Under the pieces are notes generated by a model that was not told the DNA's origin, did not search any database, and saw only the letters and a list, made by a program, of their open reading frames with translations. Positions 11,182 to 21,819 of a DNA stretch of 64,000 nt are shown piece after piece. The number at the start of each line of letters is the position of its first letter. The stretch's first letter is position 1. Origin of the DNA: Saccharum officinarum (taxonomy: Eukaryota > Streptophyta > Magnoliopsida > Poales > Poaceae); assembly GCA_020631735.1 (NCBI GenBank), contig CM036168.1, positions 103,746,036 to 103,810,035 on the forward strand, given 5' to 3'. The position numbers and the translations under genes were made by a program.

Positions 11182-11669
11182 TACTCCCTCAGTCTCAAAT
11201 TATAAGCCTAAGAATTTTGAAGAGTAAAGAATCTCAAGTTTGACCAAATTTACATAATAAGATAATAATATTTATGATACCAATTAAGTATCATCAGATT
11301 TTTCATTAATTATATTTTTATAGTATACCTATTTGATGTTATAAATTTTTATAATTTTTTCTATAATTTTGGTCAAATTTAAGGGTCTGTTTGATTAGAG
11401 GTGTTAAAGTTTAACAAACACTGTAGTATTTTCGTCTTATTTGACAAAAAGTTTCCAATTTTAGACTAATTAGGCTTAATAGATTCGTCTCGTAAATTAC
11501 TCCTAATCTGTGCCGACATACATGTAATTAGTCTACATTTAGTACTCCATGCATTTGCCACAACATTGATGTGATTAGAGTTAAACTTTAACATTCGTGA
11601 ACCAAACAGGGCCTAAGATGCTTTAACTCTTCGAGTTTCCTGGAATGCCTTTAAAACGAGGGGGAGCAG
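11182..11669. mobile_element. Stowaway MITE interrupted by a Tourist MITE
   Basis: Left end TACTCCCTCAGTCTCAAATT and adjacent inner words are mirrored, with substitutions, by 11614-11667 (CTTTAACTCTTCGAGTTTCC, AACGAGGGGGAG). The mirror is continuous only if 11383-11613 is removed, showing that the Tourist copy inserted later. Confidence 0.75.
11383..11613. mobile_element. Tourist-like MITE nested in a Stowaway
   Basis: Flanked by TAA on both sides (11380-11382 and 11614-11616). Termini GGGTCTGTTTGATTA and inverted GGCCCTGTTTGGTTCA. 231 bp. Interior words (CCATGCATTTGCC, TTCGTCTCGTAAATTA) link it to the copies at 749, 1110, 2059 and 23123. Confidence 0.8.
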
Positions 11670-11968
11670 ACGATGGTGTCGGCTCGTGCCGCGCGAGACG
11701 AGGCCATGGCTGACGCCGTCCCTCTCACCCGTGGTGGAGGCGTGGAGCACCCAGCACTACGAGCGAAAGGCCGAGAGCTATAGCTAGCTTGCTGCTCGTA
11801 GACTAGGCAGCGCGCGCGCTAAGGAACGCGGATCTCGCGTTTCTGTGGTGCGTTCCAGGTCGGCGCGAATATTCCGCTCGCCGTGTCGCGCTCATGGGTC
11901 CAGGTGACCTTTCGCTTTCGGTCTCTTCTTTTTCGCCATGCTTCAGCTAGCTCGGCCGTTTCGGCGTC

Positions 11969-11969
<1 letters not shown>

Positions 11970-12000
<31 letters not shown>
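11970..12000. repeat. Poly-C homopolymer, 31 nt
   Basis: An uninterrupted run of 31 C. It lies about 400 bp beyond the probable poly(A) site of the Tubby-like gene. Such runs are prone to length error in assembly. Confidence 0.95.
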
Positions 12001-12001
<1 letters not shown>

Positions 12002-12396
12002 AAACAACTCCAAACAAAAGACAGGGCCACACCGAAAGAACCCGACTTTATTCGGGCCGAAAAGGCAGGCAGGTTCATGTGAGATGATGCTCGTGCTCCC
12101 GTGTCACACACAGCTACTGCTCCCCCGTCTGAATCTAATGCGCAACGCTGTGAGGGATGCGCATACGCTTGTAGGTAATGCAAGCAATGATGATTACACA
12201 TAGGCGTGCTCATAACCACTGATAAAAGGATGGATGGATGGGGTTTGGCACTTGGCGATCCCTTCTGAGGTGAGACAAAGCCGTAAAGCCCTCTCGCTCA
12301 CTTCTCAAGGCACACACAAGGATGAAAGACGAGATGCAGTGAACTTTAAACAGTAACCAATCCAGAGACGAGCAAATAATGCACACCGTACCAAGC

Positions 12397-12402
12397 TTTA
12401 TT
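12397..12402 (-). promoter_or_regulatory. Candidate poly(A) signal of the Tubby-like F-box gene
   Basis: AATAAA on the minus strand, 280 bp after the stop codon. Position and spacing fit a plant near-upstream element; transcript data would decide. Confidence 0.45.
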
Positions 12403-12681
12403 TGCTGCCCTTTTCTGAAATCATACAAGTCTAATCACCAATGGGAACTTTATCACGCGGCAATGCCACTGGAAGTATATTACAGATCGGGTAACATGTG
12501 GTCCAAATGCAACTTGTAATCACTTTAAGAGAGGGGCCAACAACACATGCGTCCACCATATATGACCACTTCATGGCTACAGCAAGCACAATTACAACCA
12601 AGATAACACGAGTCAAATGGAAAGAGGTACACTAATGGCCTAATGCCGGCAACCTGTTCTCTTTTACCTCTGTTCTCCATT

Positions 12682-14660
12682 TTATTCACAGGCCAATTTT
12701 GTATCAAAGCTGCTCAGACAAATGGCGAATGCCTGGAAAGCCGAGAGAGGGTACCGATAGTCCATCGTGAACATATCCCTTGCCACTTTTCCAAACTGAA
12801 GAATCACCTTGTCTGGATCTGATGGAGCAGGCTGGGAGGGGGTTGGAGCGCCTGCAGGTGGCGGGGTTGTCGCGGCAATCAGCTGGAAGTTCTTCACTGA
12901 GGCAATTGTCACACGGCCACGGAAGTTGAGGCACCAGCACTGCAGCTGTTCATGCCACCTAGGTGGCTTATTACGAAGCACCAATGGCCTCTCCTTGGTT
13001 TCACTCTCCTCTTCGTTGTCCAATCTGCCGCCAGCAATGTCAGAGAAGCGAGCACTGCTGCCAGGAATGCCCGTGAAGCGCGCACTGCTACCAGGAATGC
13101 CCGTGAAGCGACCACTGCTGCCAGCAATGTCAGAGAAGCGAGCGCTGTTGAAATCCATGGATGAGTCCATGATGGACTTGGACAATGAGGTGGTGCTACG
13201 GAACGCCTGCGAGAAGGAAGCCGTGCTGCGGAATGAATCCTCCAGAGCTCGAGGTACAATCTGCTCTGGCTGTCCAGGCACTATGCCACCTGGCTCCACT
13301 GATGAGGCGGGTATGGAGTGCATGATGCAACGCATCCGCCTAGGACCTCTTGTGCCAAGAACATTGAGCTCATATGACACCTGCGCGATGTTGTAACTAA
13401 CAGAAGGCAACTTTGGAGAGACTTTTGTGGAGTTGAACCTCCTGCTGGTCTTTCCGGCAGGAGGAACTACAGCTCCATTATAGGGGGGTTGTGTATCATA
13501 AATTAAAAACCTTGTGCCAAGGAAGTTCGACCTGAAAATTAGCAATGCTATGCTTGTTGTTAAACTGTCAAACAGACTAAAAAAAACTAGAGTGTATCTT
13601 TAAAAGACATAATGTTTACCTTATTTTTCCAATGTACGTCCTGCTTGATCTTGAGATGTTGCCAGAATCCATTGATATAGTGTACTCGGTGCATGTGGTT
13701 TTGCGGTGTCTTTTAGCTGATAAGAGGAATTTCCCACTTTCTGAAGTAACAACTGTGCACAGAAGAGAAAAAATGAGTCAACAAATTTGATAAGGTGAAA
13801 TAAGATAAACAATCCATTGATCATTTAACTACAAATATTCTCGTGATTAGGTTAAAAAAACAAATATTCTCATGAAGGTGATATTGAAACACCACACAAT
13901 TTCTGAACCTAAGAGGTTTACAAGATATGAGATATAATCATGAAATCAAACACTCAAATAATAAAAAAATATCTGGCTCATAATAATCCCATATGCTCCA
14001 TAAAACAGGATAAAACTTATGATTACGAGCATTGCTATTGAATCTTGAAAGTATGCAAAGCATGCGACATACCATTGCTAAGGCACAGGTAGAGATGGTA
14101 GGTGGATTTTGACTTATTCCTCTTTATAAAACACTGAATCATTGTATTTCCATCTCGAGGGCCAGGCTGTCAAAGAAACAAGCAATGTATCAAGGACAAG
14201 AAAGATATCTGCTGCTCAAGCTTTGGACCTAATTCACAGCAGCATTCGGTTCAAAGATTGCTAACCGAAGGAGGTTGATTCTTCTTCCCCTTACCTGTTT
14301 TAGAGACACAGGGAAGGTAAGCTTCCCACAAAACTCCGGGCTCAACACAATCTCTTTACACATCTCCCTCCATGTCCTACAAACAGCTGCGAAGCAAACG
14401 ACGTGCTTCCGTGCTGGCCAGGTGCTCTCATCAGCCTCCAGTCTCCGTATGATATCACGGATGAGTTCAGGAGGTAGATTCGCCCAGCGACTTTCACGAA
14501 TTATGGAAGGTGAGTCGTCGACGACATGTGATGAGCTCTGGGTCTTCCCTTTGTGATACCCAGTAAGGCCATAAATGCTTGCGAGGGTCACCTCAAAGCT
14601 TCTCCTCGACAAGCTGCCGAAGCCATCCCTAACATCACGGACTATGCTACGAAATGACAT
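12682..14660 (-). CDS. Tubby-like F-box protein (TLP)
   Basis: Plant TLPs pair an N-terminal F-box, which can dock to SKP1-type E3 ligases, with a C-terminal tubby beta-barrel that binds phosphoinositides at the plasma membrane. Four coding exons: 14660-14295, 14166-14073, 13752-13620 and 13531-12682, with in-phase GT-AG junctions, totalling 480 aa, slightly longer than typical plant TLPs. The F-box spans about residues 58-113 ([19 protein letters not shown]). The tubby domain runs from about 121 to the end and closes with the canonical FDTKLACE. Motifs include [16 protein letters not shown] and [12 protein letters not shown]. The extra length comes partly from four 10-residue repeats (nt 13031-13150). 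The upstream region holds likely 5' UTR exons with a short uORF. Confidence 0.93.
13031..13150 (-). repeat. Four in-frame 30-bp tandem repeats inside the TLP coding sequence
   Basis: Units at 13031-13060, 13061-13090, 13091-13120 and 13121-13150. Outer units encode [12 protein letters not shown] peptides and inner units [13 protein letters not shown] peptides. The period is 30 bp, so the frame is kept whatever the copy number. They fall in the variable insert of the tubby barrel. Confidence 0.95.
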
Positions 14661-16783
14661 CTACGGTCACAATTCCAGATAACAAGGCATACAAAATCCA
14701 GGAGACTATGGCCTGACAATGGAAAACAAATAAAGGTTACAAACTACTACACTAGGTTTTCAGGAATTTGACTTGACACAAGATGAACAAGGAACAGGTA
14801 GCTTGAAGTACCTCCTTTGAAATGACAACAGCAATAGAAAGTGCATATGCAAAAGAAACAGCGGCTACAAGCTGCCCCTGCAAAAAAAAGAAAAAAGAAA
14901 AAAAGAATTAATGAGAGAATGTTTAACATGGATGGAATTGACTGGCATATGGTCGCATCATCACAACTTTTAGTTGATTAAACATAGACACCATAACTAC
15001 CGGGCATAGCCTGACAAAGAAACTAGATCAGATTCCAAATACATCATTGGTCGGGATACAAGCAGAGACCTTTGACTCGACTCCATAACCTATGTTAGGT
15101 CCGGAGCATCACTTTGAACCGAAGAAATCTAGGATTTTTTAAGCTAAACAAACATGGGCACATGTGAGTGCCCAATTCGCATGGGAGCTTCTGGACTAGC
15201 AGCAGAACCATAAACACAGTGGCTAATTGACATACCATTTCGCCAACGAAATACCGGCGTGTACAGAACCAACGGTACAAGCGTACAAGCTACGACTCTG
15301 CTACAAGGATCCATTATTGTATTCCGGGAAATGTTTAGCTTGCTTCGTGTACGCAAGTTGGTATAAATTTGGACGCGAAATACGCGCGGTAAAAGCGTAG
15401 AAATCGAAAGGTTTCGCTCGTCAACGGCGCAATGTAACCAGCGAAGCTAAGAGGAGGAGGACTCCAGAAGTAATAAATAAAAGGCATAGAAGTCCAGATT
15501 CCTCCCAGAAATCTGCCCTGGACAACACTGTATCCAGCGAATCGAGCATGCGACCTACCGATCTGGCCAGGAACGCCCCCGCCTTCACCACAGCTTCACT
15601 CGCCACACACACTGACCGACCAGACAAACCCTCTGAAACCTACGAACATCGAAACCAAACCAAAAACCACTCACCACCACCCCTTGTGTAACGGGAACTC
15701 ACATTCCTGGAAGCCGACGCCGCCTCGCCTCGCCCCGACACCGGGGACACGCGGGCCTCAGATCAGTGCACCAGCCACGAGCTCGGCGCGTCTGTCGGGC
15801 TGTGCTTCACGGCCACCGCGGCGCGCGCGCAGCTGAAGGGGGAGCGGCGTGCGGGAGCTGGAGGCGAGGAGAGGGGAGAGGGGCAGGGGAGGAGGAAGAG
15901 AAGGAATGAGGCGGACAGGGGACCGGGGGGCGCTGGGTTTGTTTATCCACCGGGCCCCCGGCGGTGGTGGGGCGGGGCGGGGCCGGGGTGGGTTGACCGC
16001 ACCTTTCCGTTCCGTCGCGGGAGGGCGGCCTCGTAACGGCGTTTGGATGGGCCGGGACCGGGACGGGGGGTCAGCAGGTGGCAGCACCGGGCAGCGGCTA
16101 CTTGCCTTGCCCCGGCGCTCACGCCATGAAAAGCGGGGCTTGCACTGCCCCTGTTTGTTTTATACTTTTTTTTTTTTGCAGTGCCTTTGTGCTTTGCCGC
16201 CCCGCGCGCCCCACACGCGGCACGGCGGTGGGGCCTGCAGTGGTGGTGGCCTCTGGTGGGGTGCTCTGTGGGTCGAGTCCGTGCACCGTGCAGGTGCATC
16301 AGCCCTGCACCGTTGAGCGAACAGAGGGAGTACATCCAGTTCGGGTACCGTGATCTGATCGATCATCTTGCTTGTCCTCAACTCTGTTAGTACGATCTCA
16401 ATGGTAGTACTCCTACACACAAGTAGTTATGGAATGGAAAAGTAACATTCCCTTTCTTTTTTGCCACGCGGTAGAACTAGTGGCAGCGGAAACAAATTCG
16501 ATACGGACAATCCACGCCAAAACACGGTGCGGGCGTGCAGCTCGCGTGGATCATGGAGCGTTTACCATATGATGACATGATACGGCAGCTGCGCATGAGA
16601 TCCTCGCTCAACCCACGGGAGATTCGTTGGCAATCGATTGTTCTATCATCGCGCTACCGTAGTATCCATACTGTGACACTCGATGGTGCTTGTCCTTTGA
16701 CCAGTGGCCATAGTGCGCGCACTCTCTGGGTCCGGGTGCACAGTGGAGCGATTACTCGTAGAAAAAAGAATTCGGCGAGATAC
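14661..16783 (-). other. 5' leader and promoter region of the TLP gene
   Basis: On the minus strand a donor-like AGGAAT/GTGAGT occurs near 15702 and an acceptor-like GTTTCAG near 15644, consistent with untranslated leader exons. The GC-rich 15750-16090 block is probably the first exon and core promoter. Transcript support is needed for the exact start. Confidence 0.45.
15421..15549 (-). other. 42-codon upstream ORF in the TLP leader, with a membrane-like segment
   Basis: First ATG at 15549; stop ends at 15421. The peptide starts MLDSLDTVLSRADFWEE and then has a strongly hydrophobic stretch (LLCLLFITSGVLLLLASLV). It may be an uORF in a leader exon or a chance frame. Confidence 0.3.
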
Positions 16784-17685
16784 AATGGCACTAACATTGC
16801 AGGCGGGCTCGTTCGCGGCCGGCCGCTAACCCGCACCGCTTGTCGCAAAGTTTATTTGCGGGCTTGCTGCTAGCCACTAAGCTGCGGACCTTGCGGACAA
16901 GCGTTTCGCGGACACAACAAACTTGTTTGCAAAGCCCGCAACACCTCTCTGCAAATTCGTTCTGCATTCTCAAACTAAACTACTGATCGTTTCGTAAACT
17001 GGAATGAGCAGCGTCTTGTGTTGTGTGTTCGGCTGATTAAAGTTGCTAAGGCTCGGGCCTCCACGACCGCATGCAGGAGCTTGTGGAGGAGCTCGGCATA
17101 TACATGCTCTTCTTCGGCAGAGCCGGGTACGGCGACAACGACGCCCACCTGAAGCGTGGCCTCAAGAGCGACACGCCACGGACGTCGAGGAGCTCACCGA
17201 CGCGCTGTAGCTCGGGGACAGGTTCTACGTGGTAGGGTGCTCCATGGGCGGGTAGCTCGACGTTCGGGACGTGTACCGTAGGATCTTCTGGATCGCACAC
17301 CACGCGTCGACGGACCAATACTGAAGAGCCTCTTCTTCCAGTTCCAGTTGCAGAAGCCACGAAGGCACCTCTGACGATGAAGAGGGGCACTTCCAGTTGG
17401 AGGTAGAGGGCCTCTAGTAGATGAAGACGCGCACGAGCTGGCTGTTGCAAATGAAGAGTTGCAGGCGGGGTCTCTAGCAGACGACGTAGCGGTGGCTTCA
17501 GGAGATGCGGGTTATTGCGGGTTCTTAGCAGCTCTCTCTCTTTTGTCCAACGGGCTCGGCGGGTTGAAAGATATTAGGCCACAAACAAATGACAGCTAGA
17601 CCACGATAGCCACGAACATGAGTTTTGCGGGGCGAGCGGGCGGGTTATGCTAACAACCCGCCCCGCCTGCATTTCTAAATGGCAC
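16784..17685. mobile_element. hAT-like non-autonomous element, 886 bp
   Basis: An 8-bp target duplication AATGGCAC (16784-16791 and 17678-17685) flanks 16-bp termini TAACATTGCAGGCGGG and, inverted, TAGAAATGCAGGCGGG (13 of 16 identical). The 8-bp duplication and TA-start termini fit the hAT superfamily. No transposase is encoded; the interior carries a broken host-gene fragment. Confidence 0.75.
17046..17270 (+). pseudogene. Alpha/beta-hydrolase gene fragment captured by the hAT-like element
   Basis: Broken frames read ELVEELGIYMLFFGRAGYGD, then ALxLGDRFYVVGCSMGG with in-frame stops. The G-C-S-M-G nucleophile elbow and the preceding RAGYG block match plant alpha/beta-hydrolase-fold proteins. 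A frame shift and at least two stop codons rule out a product. It lies wholly inside the hAT-like element. Confidence 0.65.
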
Positions 17686-19827
17686 TCAAACGTGCGCTTA
17701 AAGTTGCGAAAACGGCGAGTACAGTGCGTGTATATGCTTCCGTTTGTTAGCGTCCCATCAACCAGACTTTCTCGTGCAGTTTCGTTTACGAGTTTGGTTG
17801 GCTGAGACCTGCGAGTCGCTGTACAGGTTCCCACTGCTGACTTGACTCTGGAACAGCAACTCTCGGTGGGTCCAGGCCGGCGATGAGCTCGCCGTTTTCC
17901 GGCAGAGTCCACTCCTGCAGTTCACTTTGGAAACGCGTAGACCAGGGTGCGTTTTTACCGGAGACGAAAGAGGACACGGCGAGGCCAAGGCCAGGGTTAA
18001 TTTTTCCTGCTGCGCACACCATCACAGGCGGTGGTGAGCACGCAAAGGCTCTGAAAACACAGCGAAAAAGAGGCAGCTCCTGCCTACTGGACGCGGGAGA
18101 AAGAAAGGAAGCCTTGGTGCGCTTTTCACTTTCCAGCGGTGACGGAGAGAAGCCGTGACAGCAAGGAAGGAAGGCACAGGTACCTTCCGGCGCCGTAGCC
18201 CGTAGGGTGGTTGTGTGATTGTGTCTGTGCAGTTCGGTTCGTTACGGTGACGCATGCGGATGCGGGGGCTTGGCTTCACGGCCCCGCGCCGTCTGGTGTT
18301 CGGTGGGAGCGGGCACGGCTCCGTCCGTCCGCTGTCGTCGCCGTCGCCGTCGCGGTCGCGCGCGCGAGAGCTACCAAACGTCACCGCAGGTGGCAATTGC
18401 CCAGTTGGGGTTGGGGCCGCGTCAGGCGTGCAGCACAGCACAGCAGCGAGCAGCGGCGCGGGTGGCATCTGACGCCAGCCAGTCGTGACCAATGGAGCGT
18501 CCAAGCGCCACCGAGTGGCAGGACAGCGTTCCTCCGAAATCCGTACCAGTTTTGCACGAAACGGACGATAAACCATCCTATAAAATAAAACTCACCTGTT
18601 GCACTAATCTACTTGGTGAGATAGTCAAACATCTCACGGATTTGGAAGGGAACGGATCACGCTCTGTGTGGCCATTGAAATTGAAAGATTATTAGAAGGT
18701 TTTTATTGGGTGGCCAGCATACAATCCTTTTCCATATTGCATTGTAGAGGTTAGATAAGCTGCTGCTAGCTGCAGGCAAAGACGACGGTTTCAAAATAAA
18801 TCATGGCAGGGTGGCATCACTAGTCGAGATTAATCAGAGGTTAGCGCTGTACTGAATCTGAATGCCCGTTCCAACTCTTGAAATAATGCCCGTGTCGTCT
18901 TGTACAGAAGCATTTGTCAAATATGTACAAGTAGATGTGTATAAAGGCTGAAATCATCGGCGTTATCATTCCAACCACTACACCACCTAAACAAATCCGG
19001 CTGCTGGCCTCAGCATATAACTAAACCCAGCCGATGCATGAATAATGCATAGGCCAAAGGGATATATAGATAATGCTGCATGCGTACTAGTCCACTGTCC
19101 ACGCATTTGTCTGCTATCATCAGACGGAACAAGGAACTCAAAACGCCATTATTAGCAGTTTCATCGTCTCAGCTCTGTTCCTAATTCTATCTGCATCTAG
19201 TTTCTTGGTTCTTGCCCTGAAAGACATGGATCAATGGATGGCAGTGCTTGAACGACGACCGACTGCAGCCAGTGCTTCTGCTGGGCTCTCTCGTCTCGTC
19301 CAATCCTCCTGCCCTTGTGCCCGCATTCTGACAGACCGAAAGATGGGTGCTTTGGTTTCATGCTGCTGTATTCTTACCCAGCTTTCCTCCTTTTCAGCGA
19401 TACGTTTGCGTCACCGGAAAAATAAAAGCTACCGTGCTTCTTTTCATTCAACGGCAGCATCAAGAAAGGAGAGCACAGAGCAGAGCAGTACTCCTACGTG
19501 AGCACCAGTGACCTGATCGAGTGGTAAACGTTCAAACAGCACCAGGGGCACTGGGGCCCTGCATGATAGTGCCTAGACATTTATCGGGAGCGAGACCAAA
19601 TGACCAATAAAGCTGTATGGACTTTTGTGAGGAGGGAACAAACAAAGTCGTATATACGGCACGCGTACATGAAAATGTCAACAGGGGTGTACAGATACTT
19701 ATCACGTACAATCCAGCTGGGCTGCCTGGGCACAACTTTTGCCGTTCAGGGATTGTTTATTTTGACACCAAATAAGATAACATTTTTGCTTTTTCAGCGT
19801 ATGTACAGTAAGGGGTCCGGCTTATTC
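17686..19827. other. Intergenic stretch, no gene recognised
   Basis: Mixed composition; 18020-18580 is GC-rich with open frames on both strands, none resembling a known family. Could include an old promoter or unrecognised repeat. Confidence 0.5.
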
Positions 19828-19940
19828 GCTTGAGCTTTCAGCCGCTTATTGCTAGCCAGTCAACCGTATTTTTTCTCACAACAAATCAGCCAACAGTACT
19901 TTCAGCCACTAATTTTCAGCCAAACGAGCAGACCAAACGT
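19828..19940. mobile_element. Fragment of a TTTCAGCC-rich hAT-type MITE
   Basis: Carries TTCTCACAACAAATCAGCC and repeated TTTCAGCC words. The reverse-complement block (GATTTGTTGTGAGAGAAAAA) occurs at 37940. This is an abundant grass MITE pattern. Confidence 0.5.
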
Positions 19941-20591
19941 CAGATGCCGTTCAGTCTAACATGTTCGTATGCTTAAACAAATGCTAGAGGAACATCAGCG
20001 AAAGCGGTAGCTCGGATTAAAATTCCTGCATCGATCGAATGCTAGGGTCCGTGGGGAAAAGTACAATGGGGAGGCGTTACGGAGAGGGAGACAAGAGGGT
20101 GCCATCTGGATGCTGAGTTGCTGACCTCGGCTCTACTGCCTGTCATCGAACTGTTTCACTACTGCAGACCCTGTTCACATGAGAGGAAAACACTGTTCCT
20201 GAAAAGTAACGGAAGCGAATAGGGTGACGCATTTTCGTCGGACCTTGCTGACATGTACGTAGATGCTGCTGGATTCTTTGAGAACTAGAGCAGGACCCCC
20301 CAAAGGAGATAAATATCCATTGTTTGCATTAGTAACTCAGGGGTACATAACAACGAGATGTGTTTGATGAAATGATGAACAACCCATTTCCATGTGTGAA
20401 TGTTTAATTTTTTATTTAAAAGGTTCTACCATTAGAGTCTTTGTACAATATTTTCTCTCACAACAAAATAACCGTAACCGGTTTATCAGCCGCAAAAACC
20501 ATTAGTCGAATAGCCTTTTTGTTTGTTTTTTAAGAGAAGAAGAGTTAGTGATGCCCAAAAAGAGAGAAGCTGAGAGCTCCAAGAAGTTCAT
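19941..20591. other. Intergenic stretch, no gene recognised
   Basis: Contains another partial TTTCTCTCACAACAAAATAA block near 20450. No coding content seen. Confidence 0.45.
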
Positions 20592-21426
20592 GACCATTTT
20601 TGACTCTTTTTTTTTATCAAGCATACTTGTATTGTTAGTTAAAGAAAACGTACAGAGACGCGTACACGTACAAGTATGCCATACGGATTACAGAGGACAG
20701 CTGCCCTACCCTACAATCACAAAGGGCCTTTGGAAAAGTGAAAATTATAGCAAGGTCCCTAGACCCTTTGCAAGCGGAAGATTCTAGAAATCCCTGCCGT
20801 TGCCGCTGGAACACGCCAGCTCCGGCCGTCGCCGTCGAACCCGTAGTCGAAGGGAACTCCATCGCACACAGGCTTTGAAGCGGACCGCAGAAGACACTCA
20901 CCGCAAACGATGAGTTGAAGGCAACGCTGAAAACGCATCGGTCAGGGCCGCACCCCAAGCTCCCTCGGTCCTGGATCCAAGCTCGCCGCCAACGGACACC
21001 GCTGCCACAGGGAGATCGAGCTCGACCCGACCACCTGGCCTCCACAGCACCCACAACCTCCTCCGCATCCTGGAAACACAAGATCGACTCCAGCCGCCGC
21101 CACAAAAGACGACGCACCGCCGCCGACCGACTCTTGTACAAGGGCTCTAGACATGGACTTATTCCATCGCGACGCCGCCACTGCCGCCCCTCCGACGCCG
21201 CTCGGACACGAAACCCTAGACTGGCTAGGACCTAACCTACAACCTACAGCCCCAACCGGCAAGAGACCAACGGTCTCCACCACCTCACGACACCCCTCAA
21301 GCCATCGGAGGCGGAGGAGACCATCGGCTCCGCCGGTGGAGACGCTCTCCTCCCTATTCGCCTCTCTCAACTGTTGGGGGCGAGAGTGTTCGAGAGAGAG
21401 GAGGAAGGGGGACCATTTTTGGCTCT
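20592..21426 (-). mobile_element. Non-LTR retrotransposed insertion with poly(A) tail
   Basis: A 16-bp near-perfect target duplication (GACCATTTTTGACTCT at 20592, GACCATTTTTGGCTCT at 21411; one mismatch) flanks 803 bp. On the minus strand this begins in GC-rich sequence and ends in an A-run (T-run at 20607-20615). That is the signature of L1-type target-primed integration. No reverse transcriptase is encoded, so it is a short LINE derivative, SINE-like element or retrocopy. Minus-strand frames are open but not recognised. Confidence 0.7.
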
Positions 21427-21819
21427 TGATGCACCAAAAAGAAATGCAGATGCATTGCCCTGAAAAAACAGATCGATTGGTCTCGCTATGCTGCCTGAAC
21501 CGGCGGCCTACAAACTCGACGGAGGCTCAATTTCTGATAAGAAAGGGCCCATGACTGAGCACCTCTTTCGCATTAGAGGTCTGGCCCATCTGATGAATAT
21601 GGGCTTCTAGTAAGGCCCATCAGCCCCTTTGTACCTGGTGAGCAAGATGCTTTACCGCAGCACAGAGAGGTCCGGGCGGGCGCCGCAAAACGCAAGCACA
21701 TCCCGTCGCCGAAGCCAGTGCGAGTGTGCGACCCAGCGTTCGATTCGTTGGGTAGCTAGGGTTTAGAGGTTTCTGGGCGCGGAGCGGCAGGAGGGTAGGC
21801 GGTGAACGAGGCGGGGGCG
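21427..21819 (+). other. Promoter and 5' leader region of LSM3
   Basis: Lies between the non-LTR insertion and the LSM3 start. GC content rises toward the ATG. No unambiguous TATA box seen. Confidence 0.4.

Noticed and set aside
15421..15627. 68-residue protein starting at 15627
   Set aside because: The codon there is TTG. The first ATG is at 15549, leaving only a 42-codon frame.
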